A DNA stretch of 64,000 nt from Nocardioides mangrovi (GCF_020073815.1 NZ_JAIQZJ010000001.1:806001-870000); one strand, 5' to 3'. Numbered from the stretch's first letter, positions 1-8,397 are shown. Program-made: numbers and translations. Notes: a model not told the origin generated them from the letters alone.

Positions 1-47
1 TCGGTCCCGTCGCTGGCACGCGAGTGCGTGTGCAGGTCGATGCGCAC
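1..47 (-). CDS. PHP-domain metal-dependent phosphoesterase, N-terminus only
   Basis: The complement of the first bases, read from a GTG at 47, gives MRIDLHTHSRASDGT and then leaves the window. The pattern D-L-H-T-H-S-x-x-S-D-G-T at the very N-terminus is the first metal-binding motif of PHP (polymerase and histidinol phosphatase) phosphoesterases of the YciV/TrpH type, which hydrolyse phosphate esters or nucleotides with bound divalent metals. Only 15 codons are visible, so the substrate cannot be judged. A TAGGGT hexamer 6 nt before the GTG (54-59) fits a leaderless promoter and supports this start. The DUF6758 gene lies just upstream on the same strand. Confidence 0.75.
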   Translation of the reverse strand, partial: MRIDLHTHSRASDGT

Positions 48-53
48 ACCCTG

Positions 54-59
54 ACCCTA
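54..59 (-). promoter_or_regulatory. Leaderless -10 element of the PHP gene
   Basis: TAGGGT on the minus strand, 6 nt before the GTG start at 47. It matches the actinobacterial TAnnnT -10 consensus at the spacing expected when transcription starts at the start codon. Confidence 0.5.
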
Positions 60-72
60 GTGTCGGGTCCTG

Positions 73-690
73 TCACCAGCCTGGGCGGTGTCCCCCGAAG
101 GGCAGCTCGACCAGCTGCGGCCCCGCACCCGAGAGGTCGCGGAGGATCCAGTCGTCGCGGAGCAGGAGGAGCGCGGAGGCGGGCCGCAGCACGATCCACA
201 GCCACCGGCCCGCGGCCTCGCCGGCCAGGACCGACCGGTCGAACTCCCCGTCCGAGGTGCTCGTCGAGACGTCCCAGAGGTTGACCGGCTGGCTGCCGAT
301 CCGCACCCGCGCCGTCGGCGGCCGGTCGGCGATCTCGTGGCCGGGGTCGTCGTACCGGCTCCCCGCGCAGCGCGCGCCCAGGCCGGTCCCCGCCTCCTCG
401 GCGACGACCAGGACGTCGACCGGCCCGTCCAGCTCGCTGGTCCCGGACGTGCAGGTCAGGGTGCCGCGCGCGTCACGGGTGCCGTCCGCGACCGACGCGA
501 AGTCGGTGACGCTCCACCCCGGGCTGATCGGCCACGGCACGTACGTCGGGAAGTCCTGCGCCTTCGCGAGGTGCTCCGCGAACGCGTCGTACGTCGCCTC
601 CTCCGGCCGCCAGAGCGCGGCCCGTCCCCCGTGGTCGGGACATGGGACCACGGGCGCCGAGCACCGCACGCAGCTGGCCGCCAGCGACAT
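73..690 (-). CDS. DUF6758 family protein
   Basis: Protein of 205 residues with no signal peptide or membrane span. The N-terminus carries a compact cysteine set, Cys7, Cys10 and Cys17 followed by His20, which looks like a zinc-ribbon knuckle. The remainder is rich in tryptophan and hydrophobic strands. It matches the style of the actinobacterial DUF6758 family, whose biochemical role is not known. It lies 25 bp upstream of the PHP phosphoesterase on the same strand and 33 bp downstream of a histidine phosphatase, so the three could be read together, although the PHP gene also seems to have its own promoter. Family assignment is from memory of the sequence pattern. Confidence 0.65.
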   Translation of the reverse strand: MSLAASCVRCSAPVVPCPDHGGRAALWRPEEATYDAFAEHLAKAQDFPTYVPWPISPGWSVTDFASVADGTRDARGTLTCTSGTSELDGPVDVLVVAEEAGTGLGARCAGSRYDDPGHEIADRPPTARVRIGSQPVNLWDVSTSTSDGEFDRSVLAGEAAGRWLWIVLRPASALLLLRDDWILRDLSGAGPQLVELPFGGHRPGW

Positions 691-723
691 GCGCTCAAGC
701 GTCCGGAACCGGGAGGGCCGCCG

Positions 724-1290
724 TCAAGCGTTCCAGCGACGCAGCACCGGCTCGGCGTGCTCCCAGCCGAGCACCGAGACGGTCGCGGTGTCGAGCTGGA
801 AGAAGCGGCCGGTGGTGACCGGCCGACCCAGCCAGCGGGCGGCGAGGGCGCGCAGCGCGTGGCCGTGCCCGAAGGCGAGCGCGGGGCCGTCGACCGAGCG
901 AGCGCGCGCGACGACGCGGTCGAGCCGGTCGGAGACCTGGTCGGCGGTCTCGCCGCCCGGGGTCGGGTGCGTCCAGATCGTCCAGCCGGGATCGGTCTCG
1001 CGGATCTGCGGGGTGGTGATGCCCTCGTAGTCGCCGTAGTCCCACTCGACCAGGTCGTCGTCGACCTCGGCGTCGGGGAAGCCCGCCAGCTCCGCCGTAC
1101 GACGCGCCCGCTGCCGCGGGCTGGTCAGCACCAGCGCGAAGCCGACCTCCGCCAGCCGGGGCTCCAGGGTGCGCGCGACGTCCTCCCCCTCGGGCAGCAG
1201 CGGCAGGTCGGTCGTCGACGTGTGGCGACCCGCGACGCTCCACTCGGTGGGACCGTGCCGGACCAGCCAGAGCTCGTTCACGAGCCCCAT
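724..1290 (-). CDS. Histidine phosphatase family protein
   Basis: Cytoplasmic enzyme of 188 residues in the phosphoglycerate mutase/acid phosphatase superfamily. The phosphorylated histidine is in LVRHGPTEW (His12), and the second catalytic histidine is in the C-terminal FGHGHALRALAARWLG stretch near residue 141. The length is typical of small broad-specificity phosphatases such as GpmB- or CobC-like proteins. The substrate (sugar phosphate, alpha-ribazole phosphate or other) cannot be read from the sequence. The start at 1290 gives MGLVNELWLVRHG; an in-frame GTG three codons later is an alternative. The K+ channel gene ends 21 bp upstream on the same strand. Confidence 0.88.
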   Translation of the reverse strand: MGLVNELWLVRHGPTEWSVAGRHTSTTDLPLLPEGEDVARTLEPRLAEVGFALVLTSPRQRARRTAELAGFPDAEVDDDLVEWDYGDYEGITTPQIRETDPGWTIWTHPTPGGETADQVSDRLDRVVARARSVDGPALAFGHGHALRALAARWLGRPVTTGRFFQLDTATVSVLGWEHAEPVLRRWNA

Positions 1291-1311
1291 TCAACAGGCC
1301 GGACGCCAGCC

Positions 1312-1968
1312 TCAGTCATTCCTGTCCCGTCGGCTCGATCCGTTCACACTCTCGACAAGCCACGCCGCCACGACCGCGGTCACGGATCCGACAACACCGA
1401 TTCCTACGATCATGAGTGCAGCAGCCACCAGGCGCCCTGTCGTTGTCACGGGATAGAAGTCGCCATATCCGACCGTCGTCACTGTGGTCAGGGCCCACCA
1501 CAGGGCATCGCCCGACGTCGTGATGGTCGCACCGGGGGCGTCCCTCTCTGCGTCGAGCACGGCCAGAGCGCCCAGACCGGTGGCGGCAACTGCGACACCG
1601 GCGACGTACACCGATACACGGCCAGCAAGGTTGCCGACCGCCGACCTGTTCAGGATGCGCGCGAACGCAAGGAGACGTAGTAGCCGAAGCGGTCGAAACA
1701 CCGGAGCCGCGATCAGCACGACGTCATACCAGTGACGAACCGCGTAGTGGGCGGTGTCTTCGGCCAACCAGAGACGGATGAGGAAGTCGAAGGCGAAGGC
1801 CACCCAGATCGTCCAGCTCGCTACGCCGAGGACGTCGCCCAGGTCGTGATCCAGTCCAGGATCGAGGATGGGCCACGCATAGGCGACGAGAAAGGCGACG
1901 GCAAGCAGGAGAAGCGGGACTTCACTGGTCCGCTCCCAGCGCTCGACCCGCGATCTGCCGCCCGACAT
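1312..1968 (-). CDS. Voltage-gated-type potassium channel
   Basis: Integral membrane protein of 218 residues. Hydrophobic segments at about 17-35, 48-68, 80-100, 119-138 and 185-205 flank a pore loop with TTVTTVGYGD at 161-170, whose T-V-G-Y-G-D is the canonical K+ selectivity filter. A segment near 92-105 with arginines spaced by hydrophobic residues resembles a shortened S4 voltage sensor. There is no cytosolic RCK/TrkA domain. Bases here are visibly less GC-rich than in neighbouring genes, and the codon choice is more relaxed, which hints at acquisition or weak selection. A TAGTGT hexamer 7 nt before the ATG suggests leaderless transcription. Confidence 0.88.
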   Translation of the reverse strand: MSGGRSRVERWERTSEVPLLLLAVAFLVAYAWPILDPGLDHDLGDVLGVASWTIWVAFAFDFLIRLWLAEDTAHYAVRHWYDVVLIAAPVFRPLRLLRLLAFARILNRSAVGNLAGRVSVYVAGVAVAATGLGALAVLDAERDAPGATITTSGDALWWALTTVTTVGYGDFYPVTTTGRLVAAALMIVGIGVVGSVTAVVAAWLVESVNGSSRRDRND

Positions 1969-1975
1969 GGCGCTG

Positions 1976-1981
1976 ACACTA
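1976..1981 (-). promoter_or_regulatory. Leaderless -10 element of the K+ channel gene
   Basis: TAGTGT on the minus strand, separated by 7 nt from the ATG at 1968; it fits the TAnnnT consensus for a transcript beginning at the start codon. Confidence 0.5.
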
Positions 1982-2066
1982 GTGATCGCCGACGGCCGAC
2001 CTCGGACAATCGCCTCGACACGCTTTCGATGGACGCACCGCTCGCAAAGACGCTCGGCGTGCCACG

Positions 2067-3263
2067 ATGCGGGCCATGCCTCTCTCGCGGGCCCGCGCGG
2101 CCACCGCCGCCGGCTTCCTCACCCAGGGCCTGATCCTGCTCAGCCTGACCACGCGGCTGCCGGACATCCAGGACAAGTGGGGCTTCTCCGACGTCACGCT
2201 GTCGCTCGTGCTGCTGATGATGGTGCTGCTGGCCGGCGTCGGCTCGGTGATCGCCGAGACGCTGGCCAAGCGGCGCGACAGCGCGCTGCTCCTGCGCTCC
2301 GGCCTGCTGCTGATCGCGGTCGCCGTCCCGGTCCTCTGCCTGGCCCCCGCCGAGGGCGTCTTCATCGCCGGCATGGCCGGCTACGGCATCGGGCTCGGCG
2401 TGGTCGACGCCAGCACCAACATGCAGGCGGTCGCCCTCGAGCACCGCTACGGCCGCCCGATCCTGCCGTCCTTCCACGGCGCCTGGACCCTCGGCGGCGT
2501 GTTCGGCGCGCTCATCGGCCTCGCCACCGCGTCGGCCTCGGTCGAGGTCAACGCGGTCGTCGGGGTGCTGCCCCTCGTGGTCGCGTTCGCGCCGTTCCTG
2601 CCCCGCGACCACGGCCCGACCGAGCTGCCCGAGGCGCTGGCGGTGCCGTGGCGGCCGATCGTCCTGGTCGGCGTCGCGATGGTGCTCTTCTACATGATCG
2701 ACACCGGCGTGCAGACCTGGGGACCGCTCTTCCTGGACCACACCTTCACCACGCCGGAGCGGTACGTCGCGCTCGCTGCGCTCGCCTACCTGCTCGCCAG
2801 CGGCGCCGTACGCCTCGCCGGCGACGGGCTGGTCGCCCGCTTCGGCGCGGTCCTGGTGCTGCGGGTCGGCGCGCTGGTCGGCGCGGCCTCCCTCGCCGTC
2901 GTGGTCTTCTCCCCCACCTGGCAGGTCGCGGTGCTCGGCTTCGCGCTGCTCGGCGCCGGCGTGGCCGTCGTGGCCCCGCTGAGCTTCTCCGCGGCCGCCC
3001 GGATCGCCGGCGGCCCCGACGGCGCCGGCCTCGAGCCCGCCGTCCGCCAGGCCCGAGTCGACGCCGTGATCGCCCGCTTCAACCAGTTCAACTACGTCGG
3101 CGCGCTGCTCGGCTCGGTGATGACCGGCCTGGTCGGCCAGGACTCCCTGCGGGTCGGCTTCGCGGTGCCGATGGTGCTGGTGCTCGGCATCATCCCGCTG
3201 GCCACGGCGTTCGTGCCGAAGGTCGCCGAGGTGGTCAGTGCACCCCGGCCATCAGCCTCCTGA
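2067..3263 (+). CDS. MFS transporter, YbjJ-like
   Basis: Major facilitator superfamily permease of 398 residues with about twelve hydrophobic segments and short loops. The N-terminal pattern TTRLPDIQDKWGFSD followed by a leucine-rich helix resembles the poorly characterised YbjJ-type MFS group. No substrate can be assigned. An ATG three codons downstream (2076) is an alternative start. No clear ribosome binding site precedes either. The 3' end overlaps the convergent POT transporter gene by 29 bp (3235-3263), so the two transcripts are antisense at their ends. Confidence 0.82.
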   Translation: MRAMPLSRARAATAAGFLTQGLILLSLTTRLPDIQDKWGFSDVTLSLVLLMMVLLAGVGSVIAETLAKRRDSALLLRSGLLLIAVAVPVLCLAPAEGVFIAGMAGYGIGLGVVDASTNMQAVALEHRYGRPILPSFHGAWTLGGVFGALIGLATASASVEVNAVVGVLPLVVAFAPFLPRDHGPTELPEALAVPWRPIVLVGVAMVLFYMIDTGVQTWGPLFLDHTFTTPERYVALAALAYLLASGAVRLAGDGLVARFGAVLVLRVGALVGAASLAVVVFSPTWQVAVLGFALLGAGVAVVAPLSFSAAARIAGGPDGAGLEPAVRQARVDAVIARFNQFNYVGALLGSVMTGLVGQDSLRVGFAVPMVLVLGIIPLATAFVPKVAEVVSAPRPSAS

Positions 3264-4704
3264 TCGGCTTCACCGCAAGCAGGAGCAGCACCCCGACGGC
3301 GATCGCGACCAGGCCGATGATCAGGAAGTAGCCGGTCTCGTCCTTCGGGTCGTAGTACTCCGCGAGGCGGCCGGACATGGCCGTGCCGAGGGCGATCGAG
3401 AGGAAGTAGAGCGCCACCATCTGGGTGTGGTACCTCGCCGGCGCGAGCTTGGTGGACAGCGACAGCCCGGGCGGGGAGATGAAGAGCTCGGCGAGGGTGA
3501 AGACGAGCAGCACCCCGGCCAGCGCCCAGAGGTTGACGGTGTTCTCGCCCTTCGGCAGCGGCAGGAAGAGCAGGAACGCCGCGCCCATCAGCACGGTGCC
3601 GACCCCGAACTTCACCGGGGTCGACGGCTGGCGTGAGCCGAGCCGGGTCCACACCGCGGCGAAGACCGGCGCCAGGGCGATGATGAAGACCGGGTTGATC
3701 GACTGCACCCACGAGACCGGCATCGTCCAGCCGAAGAAGTCGCGGTCGACGCGCTCGTCGGAGTAGATCGTGACCACCGTGAACTGCTGCTGGTAGAGCG
3801 ACCAGAAGACCGCGTTGGTGACGAACATCGGCAGGAACGACCAGACCCGGCTGCGTTCGACCGCCGACACCTGGGAGCTGGTGAGCATCAGCGCGAAGTA
3901 GAGGATGCTGGCGGCCACGGTCACCCAGATCACCCAGTCGGACAGGTTGCCGGCGTTCATCCAGCCGAGCGCCACGAGCACGGCCACCACGACGACGAAC
4001 GCGACCAGCGCGGCGACGTACCGGACCCGCTCGGCGGGCTGCAGCGGGTTGGGGACGACGCGGGTCTCGTCGGGGAGCCGGCGGCGGCCGATGGAGTACT
4101 GCACGAGCCCGAGGAACATGCCGATCGCGGCGAGCCCGAAGCCCCAGTGGAAGCCCTCGTTCTCCTGGAACCACCCGGTCAGGAGCGGGCCGACGAAGGC
4201 GCCGATGTTGATGCCCATGTAGAAGAGCGAGAAGCCCGCGTCGCGACGCTCGTCGTCCTCGCGGTAGAGGGAGCCGACCAGCGAGGTGGCGTTGGCCTTG
4301 ACGCCGCCGCTGCCGAGCGCGATCAGCGCGAGGCCGATGCCGACGCCGGCGAGGTCGGGGATCAGCGAGAGCGAGATGTGGCCGAGCATGACCACGCAGG
4401 CGGCGTAGAAGAGCGTGCGCTCGGCGCCGATCAGCCGGTCGGCGAGCCAGGCGCCGAGGATGGTCGCCAGGTAGACGGCCCCGCCGTACGCGCCGACGAT
4501 GCCGGTCGCGGTGGCCTTGTCGATGCCCAGGCCGCCCTGGTCGGCGGAGTAGTACAGGTAGATCAGCAGGATGCCCTGCATGCCGTAGAAGCTGAACCGC
4601 TCCCACATCTCCACGCCGAAGAGGTTGGCGAGGGGCCAGGGCTGCCCGAAGAAGCCGCGGTCCGGGGTGCTGCTGTCGTGCTGGGCGGTGCTGGAAGTGC
4701 TCAC
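3235..4704 (-). CDS. Peptide MFS transporter (POT/PTR2 family)
   Basis: Proton-coupled oligopeptide symporter of the POT family. The hallmark ExxERFxxY motif of helix 1 appears as VEMWERFSFYGM, which couples proton movement to transport. The second family signature FYxxINxG is seen as LFYMGINIGAFVGPLLTG. About fourteen membrane helices are predicted, as usual for bacterial POT proteins. The reading frame is open up to a TTG at 4737, but I prefer the GTG at 4704, which gives 489 residues beginning VSTSSTAQHD, because an AGGG lies 7 nt before it. The substrate is expected to be di- or tripeptides, by family knowledge. It overlaps the convergent MFS gene. Confidence 0.9.
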   Translation of the reverse strand: MSTSSTAQHDSSTPDRGFFGQPWPLANLFGVEMWERFSFYGMQGILLIYLYYSADQGGLGIDKATATGIVGAYGGAVYLATILGAWLADRLIGAERTLFYAACVVMLGHISLSLIPDLAGVGIGLALIALGSGGVKANATSLVGSLYREDDERRDAGFSLFYMGINIGAFVGPLLTGWFQENEGFHWGFGLAAIGMFLGLVQYSIGRRRLPDETRVVPNPLQPAERVRYVAALVAFVVVVAVLVALGWMNAGNLSDWVIWVTVAASILYFALMLTSSQVSAVERSRVWSFLPMFVTNAVFWSLYQQQFTVVTIYSDERVDRDFFGWTMPVSWVQSINPVFIIALAPVFAAVWTRLGSRQPSTPVKFGVGTVLMGAAFLLFLPLPKGENTVNLWALAGVLLVFTLAELFISPPGLSLSTKLAPARYHTQMVALYFLSIALGTAMSGRLAEYYDPKDETGYFLIIGLVAIAVGVLLLLAVKPIRRLMAGVH

Positions 4705-4741
4705 CAGAGGACCCTGCCCGGGCCCTCCGGCGAGCAAACGG

Positions 4742-5275
4742 TCACGCCTGAGCGGGGCCGCTCCAGTTCTTGTCCGGCACCGGGGTGGGGCGGCCGGGCT
4801 GCTCGCCGCCGCGGGCCTCGAGGTAGCTGTTCTTCGGCACCATCACCTTGCGCCGGAAGACGCACACCACGGTGCCGTCCTGCTTGTAGCCGATCGTCTC
4901 GACGTAGACGACGCCACGGTCGTCCTTCGACTTCGACTCGGTCTTGTCCAGGACCGTGGTCTCGCCGTAGATCGTGTCGCCGTGGAAGGTCGGCGCGACG
5001 TGGCGCAGCGACTCGACCTCCAGGTTCGCGATCGCCTTGCCGGAGACGTCCGGGACGGACATGCCGAGCAGGATCGAGTAGATGTAGTTGCCCACGACGA
5101 CGTTCTTGCCGAACTGCGTGGTCTCCTGCGCGTAGTGCTCGTCGATGTGGAGCGGGTGATGGTTCATCGTGAGCAGGCTGAACAGGTGGTCGTCGTACTC
5201 GGTGACCGTCTTGCCGGGCCAGTGCTTGTAGACAGCGCCGACCTCGAACTCCTCATAGCTGCGTCCGAACTGCAT
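4742..5275 (-). CDS. MaoC family dehydratase
   Basis: Single-hotdog-fold protein of 177 residues related to (R)-specific enoyl-CoA hydratases. The hydratase motif appears as NHHPLHIDEHYA near residues 38-49, where the aspartate and histidine act on the CoA thioester. Similarity in layout to mesaconyl-CoA or methylmalyl-CoA hydratases is noticeable, but the acyl group cannot be decided. The C-terminal tail after YLEARGG is proline-rich and probably disordered. The gene sits alone between the POT transporter and DUF5302, both on the same strand, with no fatty-acid genes next to it; the acyl-CoA dehydrogenase at 11.9 kb could be a functional partner but is remote. Confidence 0.87.
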   Translation of the reverse strand: MQFGRSYEEFEVGAVYKHWPGKTVTEYDDHLFSLLTMNHHPLHIDEHYAQETTQFGKNVVVGNYIYSILLGMSVPDVSGKAIANLEVESLRHVAPTFHGDTIYGETTVLDKTESKSKDDRGVVYVETIGYKQDGTVVCVFRRKVMVPKNSYLEARGGEQPGRPTPVPDKNWSGPAQA

Positions 5276-5345
5276 GCGGACACTCTGCCCGTACGCCGCG
5301 CTCCGCGCACCCGGGGCTACGGGTGGGTAATGTCACGCGGTCGGC

Positions 5346-5531
5346 TCAGGAACCCCCGCCGCCGGCCTTCCGCCGGTGCATCTGCGGGGCGGCACCGCCG
5401 CTCACCTCGGAGCCGTGCGCCTTCTCCTTGAGCGGGGCGTCCTGGTGCACGCCCTTCTCGCGTGAGTTCTTCCGATCCAGTGCCTCCCGCATCTTGGCCT
5501 TGAGGTCGTCGTTGGCGTTCGACTCGGGCAT
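5346..5531 (-). CDS. DUF5302 family small protein
   Basis: A 61-residue hydrophilic protein starting MPESNANDDLKAKMREALDR, with a short charged helix followed by a glycine- and lysine-rich tail. This matches the actinobacterial DUF5302 family of small proteins without known function. The start is decided by a strong ribosome binding site, AGGAGG, 5 nt before the ATG at 5531. A longer open frame extends upstream but would run across the EEP promoter. It is divergent from the EEP gene, whose TAGAAT -10 hexamer lies at 5600-5605. Confidence 0.8.
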   Translation of the reverse strand: MPESNANDDLKAKMREALDRKNSREKGVHQDAPLKEKAHGSEVSGGAAPQMHRRKAGGGGS

Positions 5532-5599
5532 CGGTCCTCCTGCGGAAAGGTGGCTGCTGGTCGTGGCCACTCTCGCACGTGGACCCTGGGGCGGCCACC

Positions 5600-5605
5600 T
5601 AGAAT
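5600..5605 (+). promoter_or_regulatory. -10 element of the EEP gene at 5641
   Basis: TAGAAT, a close match to the sigma-70 -10 consensus, about 35 nt upstream of the GTG at 5641. It would give a short leader. No clear -35 is visible. Confidence 0.4.
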
Positions 5606-5640
5606 CGGCGCCACCAGACCCCGGGGGGACAGGACCGCAC

Positions 5641-6663
5641 GTGGCAAGGAACATCCGCGACCTGGCGCCCCTGGCGTTCCCGGTCGCCGGGCTCGTGGCC
5701 GCGATCGGGGTCGCGGTGCTCGTCTTCGCGACCCACCATGGCCCGACGATCCCGGACGGCTCCCCCGGCGCCGCCTCGGTGTCCCAGGGCGCGAAGCCGC
5801 GCCCGCACCACGACCCGACCGCCCCCGGCAGCGCGAAGCCGCCGAAGCCCCCGAAGCCGGGCGAGACCTGCGTCCCTGCCGAGCGCACCGACGAGATCAC
5901 CGTGGTCACCTTCAACATCCACTCGGCGCGGACCGGGACCGGCGCCGTGGGGCTCGCCCAGATCGGCGCCGAGCTGGCCGCGATGAAGCCCGACGTGGTG
6001 CTCCTGCAGGAGGTCGACCGGGGCCGGGCCTGGTCGGCCCGGCTCGACATGCCGTCGGTGCTCGCGAAGGACCTCGACATGCACTGGGCCTTCGGCGACA
6101 ACGTGCGCCGGACGACGACCAACCAGTACGGCACCGCGATCCTCTCGCGCTTCCCGATCGTCAGCTGGCACAACCAGCTGCTCCCCCGCCCGCCCGGCAC
6201 CCAGCAGCGCGGCCTGCTCGAGACGATCCTCGACATCGACGGCGTCCGCACCCACGTCTACGTGACCCACCTCGAGAACAGCTCGCCGACCGCCCGGCTG
6301 CTCCAGATGCGCGCGATCGCGCCGGTCCTCCGGGCCGACACCGGGCCGAAGCTGCTCGGCGGCGACTTCAACAGCGTGAGCACCTCCCCGGTCGGGGCGC
6401 TGGCTCGATCGGTGCTCTCCGACACGTGGCGCGCGATCGGGTCCGGGTCCGGCCTGACGGCCCCGGCCGGCGCGCCGCGGGTGCGCATCGACTACCTCTA
6501 CTACGGCAACGGTGGCGACACGACGATCACGCCCCGGAGCATCGAGGTGATGCCGCGCTCGGCGGTCTCCGACCACCGCGCGGTGCGGGCGACGTACACG
6601 CTCTCGACGGGCAGCGCCGACAACGTCTGCGTCCCGGTCATCGGCCAGGACGACCTGCCGTAG
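5641..6663 (+). CDS. Membrane-anchored endonuclease/exonuclease/phosphatase (EEP) protein
   Basis: 340 residues from a GTG preceded by a short GGAC-type site. One hydrophobic segment at about 11-31 acts as an uncleaved anchor or signal, followed by a proline-rich linker, so the enzyme domain should be outside the membrane. The EEP fold motifs are complete: an early asparagine in FNIHSAR, the catalytic glutamate in LLQEVDRG, a histidine in YVTHLEN, the D-x-N of GGDFNS and the terminal SDHRAV. Members cut phosphodiesters in nucleic acids, phospholipids or inositol phosphates. Export argues against an intracellular DNA substrate. The longer open frame upstream starts inside the divergent DUF5302 gene and is not used. 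Two further EEP proteins lie at 14.4 and 18.0 kb. Confidence 0.85.
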   Translation: MARNIRDLAPLAFPVAGLVAAIGVAVLVFATHHGPTIPDGSPGAASVSQGAKPRPHHDPTAPGSAKPPKPPKPGETCVPAERTDEITVVTFNIHSARTGTGAVGLAQIGAELAAMKPDVVLLQEVDRGRAWSARLDMPSVLAKDLDMHWAFGDNVRRTTTNQYGTAILSRFPIVSWHNQLLPRPPGTQQRGLLETILDIDGVRTHVYVTHLENSSPTARLLQMRAIAPVLRADTGPKLLGGDFNSVSTSPVGALARSVLSDTWRAIGSGSGLTAPAGAPRVRIDYLYYGNGGDTTITPRSIEVMPRSAVSDHRAVRATYTLSTGSADNVCVPVIGQDDLP

Positions 6664-6673
6664 GGCGACGCCC

Positions 6674-7447
6674 CTACGTCCCCTCGCGGCGACCCCGGCT
6701 CTTGCCGAAGGGGTAGGGCCCGTGGCCGGTGGTCCGGGTCTCGCGGAGCGCGGCCAGCAGCGCGTCGTCGCAGGAGCCGTGCACGAAGGTCGCGAGCCGC
6801 CGCAGCTGCTCGTCGGAGACGGCCTGGTCGTCGCTGGTGACCAGCTCGTAGCGCAGGTCGATCACGCGGTCGGGGCGGGTACGGCGCAGCTCGGCCTGGA
6901 TCTCCTCGACCCGGCGGATCGCGCCGAGGACCTCGTCGCGGTCGTGGGACTGCCAGAAGCCCGAGCCGACGACGGCCTCCTGGTCGCGCTCGTTGAGCAC
7001 GTACAGGCAGCCGGGGAAGGTGCGGTCCATGAAGTCGAAGAAGGCCTCGGTCTCGCCCGGCCGGATGCGGTGCCAGAGCACCTCCTTGAAGCCGAGCACG
7101 TCGACCTGGTCCGAGGACACCGACCCGAGCAGGTGACCGGTCACCAGCTCACGGGTGCTCTCGACGAAGCTGCGGGGCGTCACGTCGTTGAGCCCGTAGA
7201 ACGCCGAGTGGCTGGCCTTCGGGTTGTGCTTGAGGTGGATCTTCCGGAAGGCCTGCGCGGTCGCCCGGGCGCGGAAGAGCGGCAGCAGGTAGAAGCCGTT
7301 CTCGCCCCGGACCAGGGTGCGCGGCAGGGTGTTGAGCAGGCCCTGGACCAGGGTCGAGCCGGACCGCCCGTAGGTCACCACGAAGACGTAGCGGTAGGTC
7401 TTCGGGCGCCGGGCGAAGCGGGCGCGGAGTCTCGACGTTCTCGACAT
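6674..7447 (-). CDS. Sulfotransferase domain protein
   Basis: 257 residues. The N-terminal P-loop-like YGRSGSTLVQGLLN is the 5'-phosphosulfate-binding loop that holds PAPS in sulfotransferases. Downstream EVLWHRIRPGE and the arginine-rich middle could form the 3'-phosphate site. No signal peptide is seen. The C-terminus is basic (FGKSRGRREGT), a trait repeated in the nearby sulfotransferase paralogues. It begins 13 bp after the glycosyltransferase gene at 7461-8384, with a GGAGGG ribosome site, so the two are probably co-transcribed and may act on the same glycan. It belongs to a different subfamily from the five LHxGxxKTGTT proteins that follow. Acceptor unknown. Confidence 0.8.
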   Translation of the reverse strand: MSRTSRLRARFARRPKTYRYVFVVTYGRSGSTLVQGLLNTLPRTLVRGENGFYLLPLFRARATAQAFRKIHLKHNPKASHSAFYGLNDVTPRSFVESTRELVTGHLLGSVSSDQVDVLGFKEVLWHRIRPGETEAFFDFMDRTFPGCLYVLNERDQEAVVGSGFWQSHDRDEVLGAIRRVEEIQAELRRTRPDRVIDLRYELVTSDDQAVSDEQLRRLATFVHGSCDDALLAALRETRTTGHGPYPFGKSRGRREGT

Positions 7448-7460
7448 GGGGTGGCCCTCC

Positions 7461-8384
7461 TCAGACCGTGCCGAGCAGCGTGCTCGGCACCCGGACCAGC
7501 GGCTGGTGGCGCAGCGCAGGGACCTGGCCCTGACCGGTGCTGCGGAACCAGTTGCGCTCCTGCTGGACGATCCCCGACAGCTCGACGGTGCGCGGGTCGA
7601 ACTCCGGGACGCGCTCGGCGTCCACGTCGGCGACGGCCTTGTCGAAGACCTTGAGCAGGTCCTCGGAGCTCCGTGCCCAGCTGGACCCCTTGGCCCGGCC
7701 GTCGGCCTCGACCAGGGCTCGCCGGTGCGCCGCGACCTTCTCCAGTCCGTCGCGGTCGGCGAACTTCAGGTGCAGCATGAAGAGCTCGCGGTCGATCGCG
7801 AACGGCGCCTCGATGCCGTGGGAGGCCCAGCGCCAGCCGGCGGGGACGCGCTTGACCGACGGCTTGCACATGAGCGGGGTGAACTTCGCGAACCGGCGCT
7901 GGTCGAGGACCGGCTCGTCGGGACGCAGCGGGCCTTCGACGCTCGGCACCTGCACGACGTTGAGGGCGAGCGGGGCGAGCACGTCCTGGTCGGGACGGGC
8001 GGCGAGGTACGCCGGGAGGTCGGCGTGGTGGACCGGGTCGGGGAGGATGAACTCGTCGGCGTCGACGAAGACGACGTAGTCGTAGACGGCGAGGAAGCCG
8101 GCGGCCAGGCCGCTGAGCAGCGTCATCCGGGCCCGCTCGTACCCGGGACCCGGGAGCGCGGGCAGCCGGTGCACCGTGCACGGCAGGTCCTCGGTCGAGC
8201 CGTCGCTGCTGTTGTCGTCGAGCACAACGAGGTTCTCGGCTCCGACCTGCGCGGCGTAGTGGCGGACCCAGCGGGGCAGCATCTCGGCCTCGTCGCGGAC
8301 CATCGTCATCACGCAGACGGTCGGCCGGGACGTCTCGGCCTCCTGCCCCTCGCTGCGGCCGCGGCGGAACAGGGGGCGGGCCAT
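7461..8384 (-). CDS. Glycosyltransferase family 2-like protein
   Basis: 307 residues from the ATG at 8384, chosen because a TAGAGT hexamer lies 7 nt before it. The fold is GT-A: CVMTMVRDEAEMLPRWVRHY near the N-terminus is the nucleotide-sugar strand typical of GT2 and GT92-like enzymes, LDDNSSDGSTED follows, and FVDADEFIL supplies the metal-binding DxD. There is no membrane span, so the protein is cytosolic or peripheral. The donor sugar is not evident. It is first in a two-gene unit with the sulfotransferase at 6674 and divergent from a second sulfotransferase gene at 8471, with 86 bp between the start codons. Confidence 0.85.
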   Translation of the reverse strand: MARPLFRRGRSEGQEAETSRPTVCVMTMVRDEAEMLPRWVRHYAAQVGAENLVVLDDNSSDGSTEDLPCTVHRLPALPGPGYERARMTLLSGLAAGFLAVYDYVVFVDADEFILPDPVHHADLPAYLAARPDQDVLAPLALNVVQVPSVEGPLRPDEPVLDQRRFAKFTPLMCKPSVKRVPAGWRWASHGIEAPFAIDRELFMLHLKFADRDGLEKVAAHRRALVEADGRAKGSSWARSSEDLLKVFDKAVADVDAERVPEFDPRTVELSGIVQQERNWFRSTGQGQVPALRHQPLVRVPSTLLGTV

Positions 8385-8391
8385 GCGCCGT

Positions 8392-8397
8392 ACTCTA
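8392..8397 (-). promoter_or_regulatory. Leaderless -10 element of the 7461-8384 glycosyltransferase
   Basis: TAGAGT on the minus strand, 7 nt before the ATG at 8384. It places the transcription start at or next to the start codon. Confidence 0.55.

Noticed and set aside
4705..4737. TTG at 4737 as start of the POT transporter
   Set aside because: Adds 11 residues of non-conserved sequence without a well-placed ribosome site; GTG at 4704 preferred.
6659..6677. GTAGGG/CCCTAC hairpin between the EEP gene and the sulfotransferase as terminator
   Set aside because: Six base pairs only and overlapping both stop codons; too weak to call.
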